Positions 42,126 to 49,403 of a DNA stretch of 64,000 bases are shown in pieces. The notes below the pieces were generated by a model. It was not told where the DNA came from. It worked only from the letters and a program-made list of their open reading frames with translations, and made no database searches. Position 1 is the stretch's first letter. Each line of letters starts with the position of its first letter. The translations under genes and the position numbers were made by a program. Source of the stretch: an uncultured Prevotellaceae bacterium (lineage in GTDB: Bacteria; Bacteroidota; Bacteroidia; Bacteroidales; Bacteroidaceae); contig ONOG01000020.1 of assembly GCA_900319385.1 (NCBI GenBank), forward strand, positions 40,675 to 104,674, written 5' to 3'.

Positions 42126-43469
42126 ATGAAACCGAACACAGACATGGATTTTGCCAGTCGGGTCGAGGCCTTCGTAGCGGAAAACCGACTGTTGCATCCG
42201 CAGGATCGCGTGCTGGTGGCGCTGAGCGGTGGTGCCGATTCGGTCGGCCTTCTGCTTGTGTTGCGCGAGTTGGGCTACACCGTCGAGTCTGCCCACTGCA
42301 ACTTCCATCTGCGCGGAGCCGAGAGCCAGCGCGACGAAGAGTTTGTGCGCCGGCTATGTCAACGGCTTGACATTCCACTCCACGTATGCGAGTTCGACAC
42401 CACAGCCTACGCCCACAGCCAGGGCATGAGCATCGAGATGGCAGCCCGCGAGTTGCGCTACGGATGGTTCGACCAACTCTGCCAGGAACGGGGCATCAGC
42501 AACGTTGCGACGGCTCACCACGCCGACGACAATGTCGAGACGCTACTGCTCAACCTCGTGCGCGGTACAGGGCTCCAGGGCCTCTGCGGCATACCGCCCC
42601 GCAACGGCCGTGTGGTGCGTCCGCTGCTCAGCGTCGGGCGGAACGACATTGTCCGGTATCTGGAGCAGAAGGGTCAGGACTATGTCACCGACTCGACCAA
42701 CCTGCAAACCGACTTCACACGCAACAAGATCCGTCTCGAGGTGCTGCCACTGCTGCGCCAGCTCAATCCTGCGGCCGATGCAAACCTGCAGCGCTGCATC
42801 GAGAATCTGGCCGAAGTGCAGAAAGTGTATCGTGCGTCGGTCGATGCGCTGACGGCGGCTGCGCTCGACGGTCCGTCCGAACTCGACATCGCCACCATCA
42901 TGCGTGCTCCATCGCCTCTGTGCGTGCTCCACGAACTGCTCGCTCCGCTGGGATTCGGCCGTGCCCAGGTGGTCGATATCCTGCGCAGCATCCACCACAC
43001 GGGCTGCTGCTTCCATTCGTCCACCCATCACATCGTGGTCGATCGCCAGCAACTGCTGATCGAGACAAAGGACGAGGTGGCTGCGAGTGCTGACGATGAT
43101 ATGCCGTCGGTCGATGCTTTGTTGCGCAGCGAAATTGTGCCTTATGTGCCCGAATTCCGCTTCGAGCACACAGCGGAAAAGGCCTATTTCGACGCCGACT
43201 TGCTGGCGGGACGCCTGCTGAGCCTGCGCCACCCTCGTCGGGGCGACCGCCTGCGTCCCTTCGGCATGAAGGGGAGCCGCCTGGTGAGCGACCTGCTCAC
43301 CGACCTGAAGTTGAACCGACTTGAGAAAGAGCGACAGTGGCTTTTGTGTGCCGGCGACGACATCGTGTGGGTGGTAGGGCGGCGTGCCTCCGACCTCTAC
43401 CGTGTGACGTCTTCCACACGCCGAGTCATCATTTTCACCACGCGCGACAGTGGTGAGGTTGAGGGGTAG
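42126..43469 (+). CDS. tilS: tRNA(Ile)-lysidine synthetase TilS
   Basis: Uses ATP to attach lysine to C34 of the CAU-anticodon isoleucine tRNA. 447 residues. The PP-loop VLVALSGGADSVGLLLVL (about 27-44) binds ATP; HCNFHLRGAESQRDEEF (about 57) and ATAHHADDNVETLLLNLVRG (about 128) are family motifs. The C-terminal domain (RHPRRGDRLRPFGMKGSRLV) is the TilS_C region. ATG 42144 (MDFASRVEAF) fits homologues better than 42126. Confidence 0.94.
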   Translation: MKPNTDMDFASRVEAFVAENRLLHPQDRVLVALSGGADSVGLLLVLRELGYTVESAHCNFHLRGAESQRDEEFVRRLCQRLDIPLHVCEFDTTAYAHSQGMSIEMAARELRYGWFDQLCQERGISNVATAHHADDNVETLLLNLVRGTGLQGLCGIPPRNGRVVRPLLSVGRNDIVRYLEQKGQDYVTDSTNLQTDFTRNKIRLEVLPLLRQLNPAADANLQRCIENLAEVQKVYRASVDALTAAALDGPSELDIATIMRAPSPLCVLHELLAPLGFGRAQVVDILRSIHHTGCCFHSSTHHIVVDRQQLLIETKDEVAASADDDMPSVDALLRSEIVPYVPEFRFEHTAEKAYFDADLLAGRLLSLRHPRRGDRLRPFGMKGSRLVSDLLTDLKLNRLEKERQWLLCAGDDIVWVVGRRASDLYRVTSSTRRVIIFTTRDSGEVEG

Positions 43470-43515
43470 AAAAGTGAGAGAAAAGATCGAACGCTGCATT
43501 CCGCTGAATGCATTG

Positions 43516-43545
43516 CAAAGTTAGCATTTTTTCTCGAAAAATCAA
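43516..43545 (-). promoter_or_regulatory. Candidate promoter pointing antisense into tilS
   Basis: On the minus strand TTG (43543-43545), a 19-nt spacer and TAACTTTG (43516-43523) match the consensus spacing. Transcription would run into the tilS 3' end from the opposite side; no minus-strand gene is found there. Confidence 0.4.
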
Positions 43546-43608
43546 AATTTCCTATGTGCTTTTTTAAGGTCTGTTTCAGGCATTTAAGGCCATCATCATC
43601 GTCAGACG

Positions 43609-43680
43609 GCGGACGAAATATTTTTCATCGGCGGACAGAAAACATTCAGACGGCGGACGAAAAAATTTTCAACAGCGGAC
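43609..43680. repeat. 22-bp phased GCGGAC array 6
   Basis: GCGGAC starts at 43609, 43631, 43653 and 43675, exactly 22 bp apart each time. Units read CAGACGGCGGACGAAAAA or variants, like the CAGACGGCACACAAAAA unit in GTGCAC array 1, so this appears to be a hexamer variant of the same family. It lies in the 584-bp gap 43470-44053, which holds no convincing gene. Confidence 0.85.
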
Positions 43681-43820
43681 AGATTTTATTTCAAGGGCAC
43701 ACTCTGCCGAGGCTGCTACTTCTACGTCAAGGAAAACGACTGCCCCCAGCAGCAGTGTTCGCGGGAACACCGTGCCGATGGCTGCGATGTGATATTCAAG
43801 AAAGTTTTACCTTAAAAAAA

Positions 43821-44041
43821 TTGTTTTTTGCTTTTTGCTTTTTTGCTTTTTTAGGCCTAAAAATTGCCACCCTCTTTTGTAAAAAATTTCCCTATTATAT
43901 AATTATATATATTAATATATATAATTTATAATAGAAATAATTTGCTACATAAGTGAAAGTTAAAAAATTCTCCATTTTAGAGGGAGGCATTTTTTCCACG
44001 AAAAAAAGCAAAAAAGCAAAAAAGCAAAAAGCAAAAAACAA
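43821..44041. repeat. Long inverted repeat of GCAAAAAA units
   Basis: The left arm 43821-43852 (TTTTTTGC units) and right arm 44010-44041 (GCAAAAAA units) are exact complements over 32 bases, 157 nt apart, around very A/T-rich DNA with ATATAT runs. The right arm ends 12 bases before the ATG of the next ORF. Confidence 0.8.
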
Positions 44042-44053
44042 AAATCAAAAACA

Positions 44054-44533
44054 ATGGAAAATTCCGTAAAATTCAGAGGTCGCGCCAATGTAGTCGTTTA
44101 TGAGAACAACGACGTCGATGTGCGAATTCCCGAAGAGAACCCCGACCTCAAGCACGAGAAACTTTCAGAATCGAAGTGCGGAAAGCTCAGTCGCACCCAG
44201 GGCAAGCAGCCGCAACTGCTCATGTCAATAAAGACAGCGGCGGACAGCCCCGACCCAGCCTACGATTTGCGCCGCGAATTCGAGAAAATCGTGAAGGTTT
44301 TGGAGCCGAAAGCGAGTGAATTAACAAAAATTAGCACAAAACTGAAAGGGCGATGGCTCTCCCGAAGCGACGACCTGAAAATACACGTGCTTATTCACGC
44401 TCTGCGCTGTTGTTCCCTGTGGCGTCCTGTTCTCCTTGCAGGCGGCTCTGAACTTCCTCCCACTGTTCCTTTGCCAGCTGCTGCATATCGACAACTTCGT
44501 CGCTCTCGTCCACAATCTCGAAACCGAGCATAG
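44054..44533 (+). CDS. Orphan protein of unknown function, 3' end probably decayed
   Basis: 159 residues. The first 110 look like a real protein (MENSVKFRGRANVVVYENND, GKLSRTQGKQPQLLMSIKTA, DLRREFEKIVKVLEPKASEL), cytosolic, charged, mixed strand and helix. From 44391 on it reads antisense through the 3' end of the CBS-domain gene, giving an Arg/Ser/Pro-rich tail typical of a wrong strand. So the native stop may be lost or the gene truncated. I do not recognise the family. Confidence 0.5.
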   Translation: MENSVKFRGRANVVVYENNDVDVRIPEENPDLKHEKLSESKCGKLSRTQGKQPQLLMSIKTAADSPDPAYDLRREFEKIVKVLEPKASELTKISTKLKGRWLSRSDDLKIHVLIHALRCCSLWRPVLLAGGSELPPTVPLPAAAYRQLRRSRPQSRNRA

Positions 44534-45560
44534 TCTCGATGACATCCTCGAGGGTGACGATGCCGCGCATGGAGCCGTATTCATCGATGATAACGCAGAT
44601 GTGCTCTTTCTTCTCGAGCAGTTTCTCCCAAATGGTGGACACGGACTCGTCTTCCTGAAACGAGAGGATGGGACGCTGCAGGTCCTTCAGACGGATGTTG
44701 AAGCGGTCCTCGGCCAGTTTCTCGAGGATTTCCTGCTTGAGCACGTAGCCTGTGACGTAGTCATCGTTCTCCTCGTCGTAGAGGGGAATACGCGAGAACT
44801 TGGCAAAGTCGTCGGAATTGTAGAAGTCGCGAATCGTTTGCGACGACTCAGCCATGGTGACGACACTCGACGGGGTCATGATGTCGTGTGCCTTCACGTC
44901 GTCGAGCTTGAGCAGGTTCTGAATCATCTTGTTCTCCTGCTTTTCGAGCACACCCTCCTCGGCTCCCGTCGTGACCATCGCCACGACGTCCTCACGGCTG
45001 ACGCTCACCTGGTCGCTGCCGTCGGAGATGCGGTGGGTAAGGCGTTCAAGCAGCCAGACAATGGGGAAGGTGAGATAGATCAGCACCTGGATGATGCCCG
45101 ATGCCGGCAAGGCAAGCCGACGCCAATAGTTGGAACCGATAGTCTTTGGTATGATTTCGCTGAACACGAGGATGCAGAAGGTGAAGAGTCCGGACACGAG
45201 GCCCACACCGGTGCTGTCGTACAGACGTGCTGCCTCACTGCCGACGAGCGATGCACCGACAGTGTTGGCAATGGTGTTGACAACGAGAATGGCGGAGATG
45301 GGGCGGTCGATGTCGGTCTTCAGTCGCTTGAGGCGTTCCACGCCCTTGGCTCCCTGCTGCTCGAGAGTGTTAATGAACGAGAGGGGAGTTGAGAGGAGAG
45401 TGGCCTCGAGCAGTGAGCACAGGCTGGAAAACACCAGCGCCAGCAGCATGTAAGTGACGAGAAGGGAGAAATTGCCTTGCGGAATCAGTGTGGCAAGAGC
45501 ATCGGAGATGAGGTTGGGAACAGCTAACAGCGGTTCCGCCGGATATGAATCAGCGTCCAT
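44391..45560 (-). CDS. CNNM/CBS-domain membrane protein (hemolysin C/CorC-like)
   Basis: 389 residues from ATG 45560. The N-terminal DUF21/CNNM domain has about four helices (about 1-185), including SSLCSLLEATLLSTPLSFIN and FCILVFSEIIPKTIGSNYWR. Two CBS domains follow (about 205-330: VKAHDIMTPSSVV; HICVIIDEYGSMRGIVTLED). Relatives act in divalent-cation transport. The TTG further upstream (45593) lies inside the -7 box, so it cannot be the start. It lacks most of the CorC_HlyC domain seen in longer relatives. Confidence 0.88.
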   Translation of the reverse strand: MDADSYPAEPLLAVPNLISDALATLIPQGNFSLLVTYMLLALVFSSLCSLLEATLLSTPLSFINTLEQQGAKGVERLKRLKTDIDRPISAILVVNTIANTVGASLVGSEAARLYDSTGVGLVSGLFTFCILVFSEIIPKTIGSNYWRRLALPASGIIQVLIYLTFPIVWLLERLTHRISDGSDQVSVSREDVVAMVTTGAEEGVLEKQENKMIQNLLKLDDVKAHDIMTPSSVVTMAESSQTIRDFYNSDDFAKFSRIPLYDEENDDYVTGYVLKQEILEKLAEDRFNIRLKDLQRPILSFQEDESVSTIWEKLLEKKEHICVIIDEYGSMRGIVTLEDVIETMLGFEIVDESDEVVDMQQLAKEQWEEVQSRLQGEQDATGNNSAERE

Positions 45561-45590
45561 CAAAAAGTGATAAAATTGGTTTTCAAACGG

Positions 45591-45598
45591 CAAAGGTA
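45591..45598 (-). promoter_or_regulatory. -7 box TACCTTTG for the CNNM/CBS gene
   Basis: The minus strand reads GTCGTACCTTTGCCG, 30 bases before ATG 45560. It decides the start of that gene. Confidence 0.65.
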
Positions 45599-45693
45599 CG
45601 ACAAATTATTAATAATTAAAAATTAAAAAATAAAAATTAAGGGTAAATAGCAAAATAAGTGCGCTGAGCCGAGGTTTTCTGCCATTTTTTTCG

Positions 45694-45701
45694 TAACTTT
45701 G
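45694..45701 (+). promoter_or_regulatory. -7 box TAACTTTG for the family-10-like glycosylhydrolase
   Basis: Would leave a leader of about 125 nt before ATG 45831, and this leader contains a repeat element (45729-45797). Confidence 0.55.
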
Positions 45702-45728
45702 TATGCAGAAAAGATGAGAAAAGTAACC

Positions 45729-45797
45729 AACGTTTTCGGTAAGCCAAATGAACAAAGTCAAACTTGTTTGAACGTTGTCATGGCGAGAAAACGAAGG
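45729..45797. repeat. Uninterrupted copy of the repeat seen at 40191
   Basis: Begins AACGTTTTCGGT and ends GGCGAGAAAACGAAGG, with partly inverted ends (CGTTTTC / GAGAAAACG) and AACAAAGT...AACTTGTTT inside. It runs straight from TTGTTT to GAAC where the 40191 copy has a 74-nt insertion. Confidence 0.72.
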
Positions 45798-45830
45798 ATG
45801 AAATCCAACGCTAACGACATACAGAACGAC

Positions 45831-47447
45831 ATGCCTATCATGCCTAAAAGCCGAGCAACACTCATCGTCCTGCTGCTCACGCTCCTCTGCCAGAGCGTAC
45901 GTGCCCAGACGCCGCAGGACGAGTGGCAGGAACCGACATTCCCGCTGCGCGAAGTGCGTGCCGTGTGGCTGGCCACGGTGAAGAGCCTCGACTGGCCGAA
46001 AAACAAGGCTACCGGCACCTACGGCATCGAAGTACAGAAGCGCGAACTGTGCTCCATGCTCGACCAACTGCAGCGTGCCAACATCAATGCCGTGGTCTTG
46101 CAGACGCGCATACGCGGCTCGGTTATCTACCCGTCCGACATCGAACCGTGGGACGATTGCCTCACAGGACAGGGCGACCGCAACCCAGGCTACGACCCAC
46201 TGCAGTTTGCCATCGACGAGTGTCACCGGCGCGGCATGGAGCTGCACGCGTGGGTGGTGAGCATCCCGCTGGGCAACGTGCAGAAACAACGAGAACTCGG
46301 CAGCCGCAGCATCACACGACGACACCCTGAGCTTTGTCAAAAGTGCGGACAGGAGTGGTTTATGCAACCCGCTGCCGAGGGGACGGCCGACTACATCGCT
46401 GCCCTGTGCCGCGAAATCGCTGAGCGATATGACATCGACGGCATCTCGCTCGACTACATCCGCTATCCCGAGTCTACCTACGGCTATCGCGACAACTGCA
46501 CCGCCCAGCAGCGACGCGACAACATCACCCGCATCGTCCGACGTGTGCACCAGCAGGTGAAGGCTGTGAAACCATGGGTGAAACTCTCGTCGTCGCCCAT
46601 CGGCAAGTATGCCAGCCTGCCACGGCAGAGTGCCGGCGGATGGAACTGCTACGACGCCGTCTATCAAGACCCGCAGGCATGGCTACGCGAGGGGATTCAG
46701 GACTTGCTCTTCCCGATGATGTATTTCCGCGGCGACCAGTTCTACCCCTTCCTCTACGACTGGCAGGAACACAGCTACGGACACCCCATTGCGCCAGGAC
46801 TGGGCATCTACCTGCTCGACCCACGCGAGGGAGGTTGGACGCTCGACGAGGTGAGGGCACAGATGCACACAGCCCGCAACATCGGCATCGGCGGCGTCAT
46901 CCACTACCGAGCCGAGTTCCTGCTGCGCAACTGCAAAGGCATCTACGACACCGTCTGCCGCGAGTTCTGCCCCCACCCTGCCCTCATGCCACGCATGACA
47001 TGGACAGGCGACACACTGCCGCCCCGTGCTCCGAGAAACCTCATGCGGGTGGGTTCGTTCCTCATGTGGGATAAGGTGCTGGAAGGTGGAAAAGAGGTGA
47101 CGTACAACCTGTACGGGTCGAACACCTACCCTGTCGATACAGAGCGTGCCGAAAACCTGCTGCGCACCAACCTGCGCGACACACAATTTCTGCTGGAAGG
47201 AAAGCTGGCCGAACGACGCTACGTGGCTGTGTGTGCCATGGACCGCTTCGGCAATCAGAGCGTAGCGCTTCAGGAAAAATCGATACAGAACCGTCCCGAC
47301 TCCAAAAATGCCTGGAACCCGCAGTCGCGTATCGGCGAGAGTGGCAAGCGCATGGACGACCGCAGCAAGCTGTTCAAATCGTCGAAATGGAAACGGTTGA
47401 AATCGGCTTCGGGCAAGAAGGACAAGAAGCGCAAGTGGCCGTTCTGA
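45831..47447 (+). CDS. Family-10-like glycosylhydrolase (GHL10/UPF0748 type), exported
   Basis: 538 residues from ATG 45831. Signal peptide with core ATLIVLLLTLLCQSVRAQ. The TIM-barrel domain (about 40-370) includes REVRAVWLATVKSLDW, NINAVVLQTRIRGSVIYPSD, YDIDGISLDYIRYPE (conserved Asp/Glu) and VKPWVKLSSSPIGKY, all typical of GHL10. A Fn3-like strand region follows (about 400-490). The last 55 residues are Lys/Arg/Ser-rich and overlap the convergent gene by 178 bp. Earlier in-frame starts lie in the repeat. Substrate unknown, probably glycan in the periplasm. Confidence 0.85.
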   Translation: MPIMPKSRATLIVLLLTLLCQSVRAQTPQDEWQEPTFPLREVRAVWLATVKSLDWPKNKATGTYGIEVQKRELCSMLDQLQRANINAVVLQTRIRGSVIYPSDIEPWDDCLTGQGDRNPGYDPLQFAIDECHRRGMELHAWVVSIPLGNVQKQRELGSRSITRRHPELCQKCGQEWFMQPAAEGTADYIAALCREIAERYDIDGISLDYIRYPESTYGYRDNCTAQQRRDNITRIVRRVHQQVKAVKPWVKLSSSPIGKYASLPRQSAGGWNCYDAVYQDPQAWLREGIQDLLFPMMYFRGDQFYPFLYDWQEHSYGHPIAPGLGIYLLDPREGGWTLDEVRAQMHTARNIGIGGVIHYRAEFLLRNCKGIYDTVCREFCPHPALMPRMTWTGDTLPPRAPRNLMRVGSFLMWDKVLEGGKEVTYNLYGSNTYPVDTERAENLLRTNLRDTQFLLEGKLAERRYVAVCAMDRFGNQSVALQEKSIQNRPDSKNAWNPQSRIGESGKRMDDRSKLFKSSKWKRLKSASGKKDKKRKWPF

Positions 47448-48373
47448 ACACAGCTGTTGTAGGTGGCGCCGTCTGCCACCATCCGGCTGAGTAACTGCAG
47501 CCGTTCATAGAGCCGCAGGGCGGCAATACCCATGTTCATCCTTAGGTTCACTTCGACACAAGGATGAACTTTTCTTTTCCCCTTATCCTCCACCACCATC
47601 AGGTCGATGCCCAGCGGACCGTAGTAGCGGCCTGCCAGTCGTGTGGAAAGCAGTTGCGCCCACCGTTCGCCCACCTTGTTTACATCCTCGATGCTATGTC
47701 CCCATGCCGCCGCAATACGCTGCAGAAGCTCTTGCTGCGAAGCCACGACGTTGCCGCCATACCTGCCCTGCTGCGACGTTTCGAACACAGAATGGCCAAG
47801 AAACACGACCTCGCCTTCACGAGAGAGATGAAATTCGAGGGCAAAATCAAGCACTTTCTGGTAGTAGCGATCGACGAGCAGGCCGTCGTGCCGCTGCATC
47901 AAGACACCGACTTTCTCAGCGAACGCCGCATCCGCCAGCCGTCCGACCAGATTGCCGCGGCCGCTGCTGGAGAAGGGCTGTTTGACGATGATCATTTCGT
48001 CGGTGGCAAAAGGTACGTCATCCAGTCTTTTGACAAAGCACATCTCGTCGCCGACCCACCCATCGTCCGTCTTTCCGCACTCGTTCTGAAAGTCGTTCAT
48101 CAGTCCGACCGCAAATTCACGGTGCGACATCGTCCGCCACAGCGCCAATTCGTCGTCTTCAGGCATCACAGATCGCGCTACCCCACGGCGTGCCAGCTGT
48201 TCACGCACAGCCAAATTCCATCCCCACACACCGACCTGCTCATCGTCGGCGTCAGTCCAAACGAGGGGCAACAGGCGCAGCTCATCCTCCATCTGGCGGA
48301 TGCGTCGGGGTGGCGTGAAATTGCGGCGGTTGGCCGCCAATGCCATTTCGTGCGAACAATTGAAAAGGAACAA
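47270..48373 (-). CDS. Unknown protein with ATP-grasp-like features
   Basis: 367 residues, no signal peptide. Starts MFLFNCSHEMALAANRRNFT. IIVKQPFSSSGRGNLV (about 148-163) looks like an ATP-grasp phosphate loop, and YGPLGIDLMVVEDKGKRKVH plus PCVEVNLRMNMG (about 273-305) like the metal-binding end of that fold, so an ATP-dependent ligase is possible. It follows the lipid kinase gene by 7 bp and ends the GH25 operon. The last about 59 residues overlap, antisense, the 3' end of the glycosylhydrolase gene; which gene was extended is unclear. Confidence 0.75.
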   Translation of the reverse strand: MFLFNCSHEMALAANRRNFTPPRRIRQMEDELRLLPLVWTDADDEQVGVWGWNLAVREQLARRGVARSVMPEDDELALWRTMSHREFAVGLMNDFQNECGKTDDGWVGDEMCFVKRLDDVPFATDEMIIVKQPFSSSGRGNLVGRLADAAFAEKVGVLMQRHDGLLVDRYYQKVLDFALEFHLSREGEVVFLGHSVFETSQQGRYGGNVVASQQELLQRIAAAWGHSIEDVNKVGERWAQLLSTRLAGRYYGPLGIDLMVVEDKGKRKVHPCVEVNLRMNMGIAALRLYERLQLLSRMVADGATYNSCVQNGHLRFLSFLPEADFNRFHFDDLNSLLRSSMRLPLSPIRDCGFQAFLESGRFCIDFS

Positions 48374-48380
48374 GGAAGGC

Positions 48381-49403
48381 CTATTTCTTTTTGATGTTTT
48401 TCATGCGGCGACGGATGGGACTCTGCTCGAGCAGGTCCTCAGAACGCTGGTACATATTGTTGAAATATTCCACCACCGCATTACGGGCACTCTCGCCCAC
48501 CTCCATCACACCTTCTTCCGTGGGACAGATGCACAGCAGTCCCTTCGGCACGATGCTCACATCGACCGTCTCGCCCGACTCAATGGGGTCGCCGTCGTAG
48601 TGAATCACACCTGGTTTGCTGCGGTGGATGACCAAATGCTTGCAGCGGAACATGCGGATGCGGTTGCTCTCGTCGATGGCCCCGTTGAAGAGCATGACCG
48701 CCAGCTGGGGCACTTCCAACACATTGAACGGCTCGACAATCGTCACGTCCATCAATCCGTCGCGCACCGAAGCCTGCGGAGCGATATAGGCGTTGTTGCC
48801 ATACTGCGAGGCATTGGCACAGGCGATGAGCACAGCCTTGTAGGTGACGTGCTCCTCGTTTTCGTTCTCCACATCCAGTTCGTAAGTCTCGGGCGAATAG
48901 CTCAAGGCTGAACGCAGGACATTCTCGACGTAGGTGGCAGGACCGCGTTTGCCAGCTTCGGCAAACTTCTGCGAGATGAACGCATCGAAGCCTACACCGC
49001 ATGTGCAGAAGAAAGGGTGCAGGTTGATGAGTCCGTAATCCATCGGCTGTGGCTCGGTCTCGTTGATCAGACGGATGGCACGTATGGCATCGAGGGGGAT
49101 GTGCAAGTGGCGTGCCAGTCCGTTACCACTGCCACAGGGGATGATGGCCAGGGCTGTGCGGGTGTGAACGATGGCACGCGCCGTCTCGTTCACCGTACCG
49201 TCGCCACCGATGGCACAGACGATGTCCACACCTTCATTGGCAGCTGTCCGTGCAATCTCTGTTGCATGGCCGGCATATTTCGTCTCCACGATATCATAGT
49301 CAAAGCGCTCGCGGTCGATCAGGCGGTCCACCTGACGGAGGATGCTCCGCTTGTTGGTCGTACCCGAAATAGGATTAACGATAAATATGATCTTCTGCTT
49401 CAT
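48381..49403 (-). CDS. Diacylglycerol/sphingosine-kinase-type lipid kinase (YegS/BmrU family)
   Basis: 340 residues from ATG 49403 (MKQKIIFIVNPISGTTNKRS). The ATP-binding GGDGTVNETARAIV (about 69) and IPCGSGNGLARHLHIP (about 93) are catalytic-domain signatures. The C-terminal beta sandwich ends near MEVGESARNAVVEYF. It would phosphorylate a diacylglycerol or sphingoid lipid at the membrane. Starts inside the upstream stop (ATGA overlap), so it is coupled to the ABC gene. A basic tail RRRMKNIKKK ends it. Confidence 0.9.
   Translation of the reverse strand: MKQKIIFIVNPISGTTNKRSILRQVDRLIDRERFDYDIVETKYAGHATEIARTAANEGVDIVCAIGGDGTVNETARAIVHTRTALAIIPCGSGNGLARHLHIPLDAIRAIRLINETEPQPMDYGLINLHPFFCTCGVGFDAFISQKFAEAGKRGPATYVENVLRSALSYSPETYELDVENENEEHVTYKAVLIACANASQYGNNAYIAPQASVRDGLMDVTIVEPFNVLEVPQLAVMLFNGAIDESNRIRMFRCKHLVIHRSKPGVIHYDGDPIESGETVDVSIVPKGLLCICPTEEGVMEVGESARNAVVEYFNNMYQRSEDLLEQSPIRRRMKNIKKK

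Noticed and set aside
43554..43931. 125-codon open frame after tilS
   Set aside because: It reads through GCGGAC array 6 and A/T-rich repeat DNA, with a poor start and no domain.
45699..45830. N-terminal extension of the family-10-like hydrolase
   Set aside because: The TTG at 45699 lies in the -7 box and the region is a repeat; the signal peptide starts after 45831.
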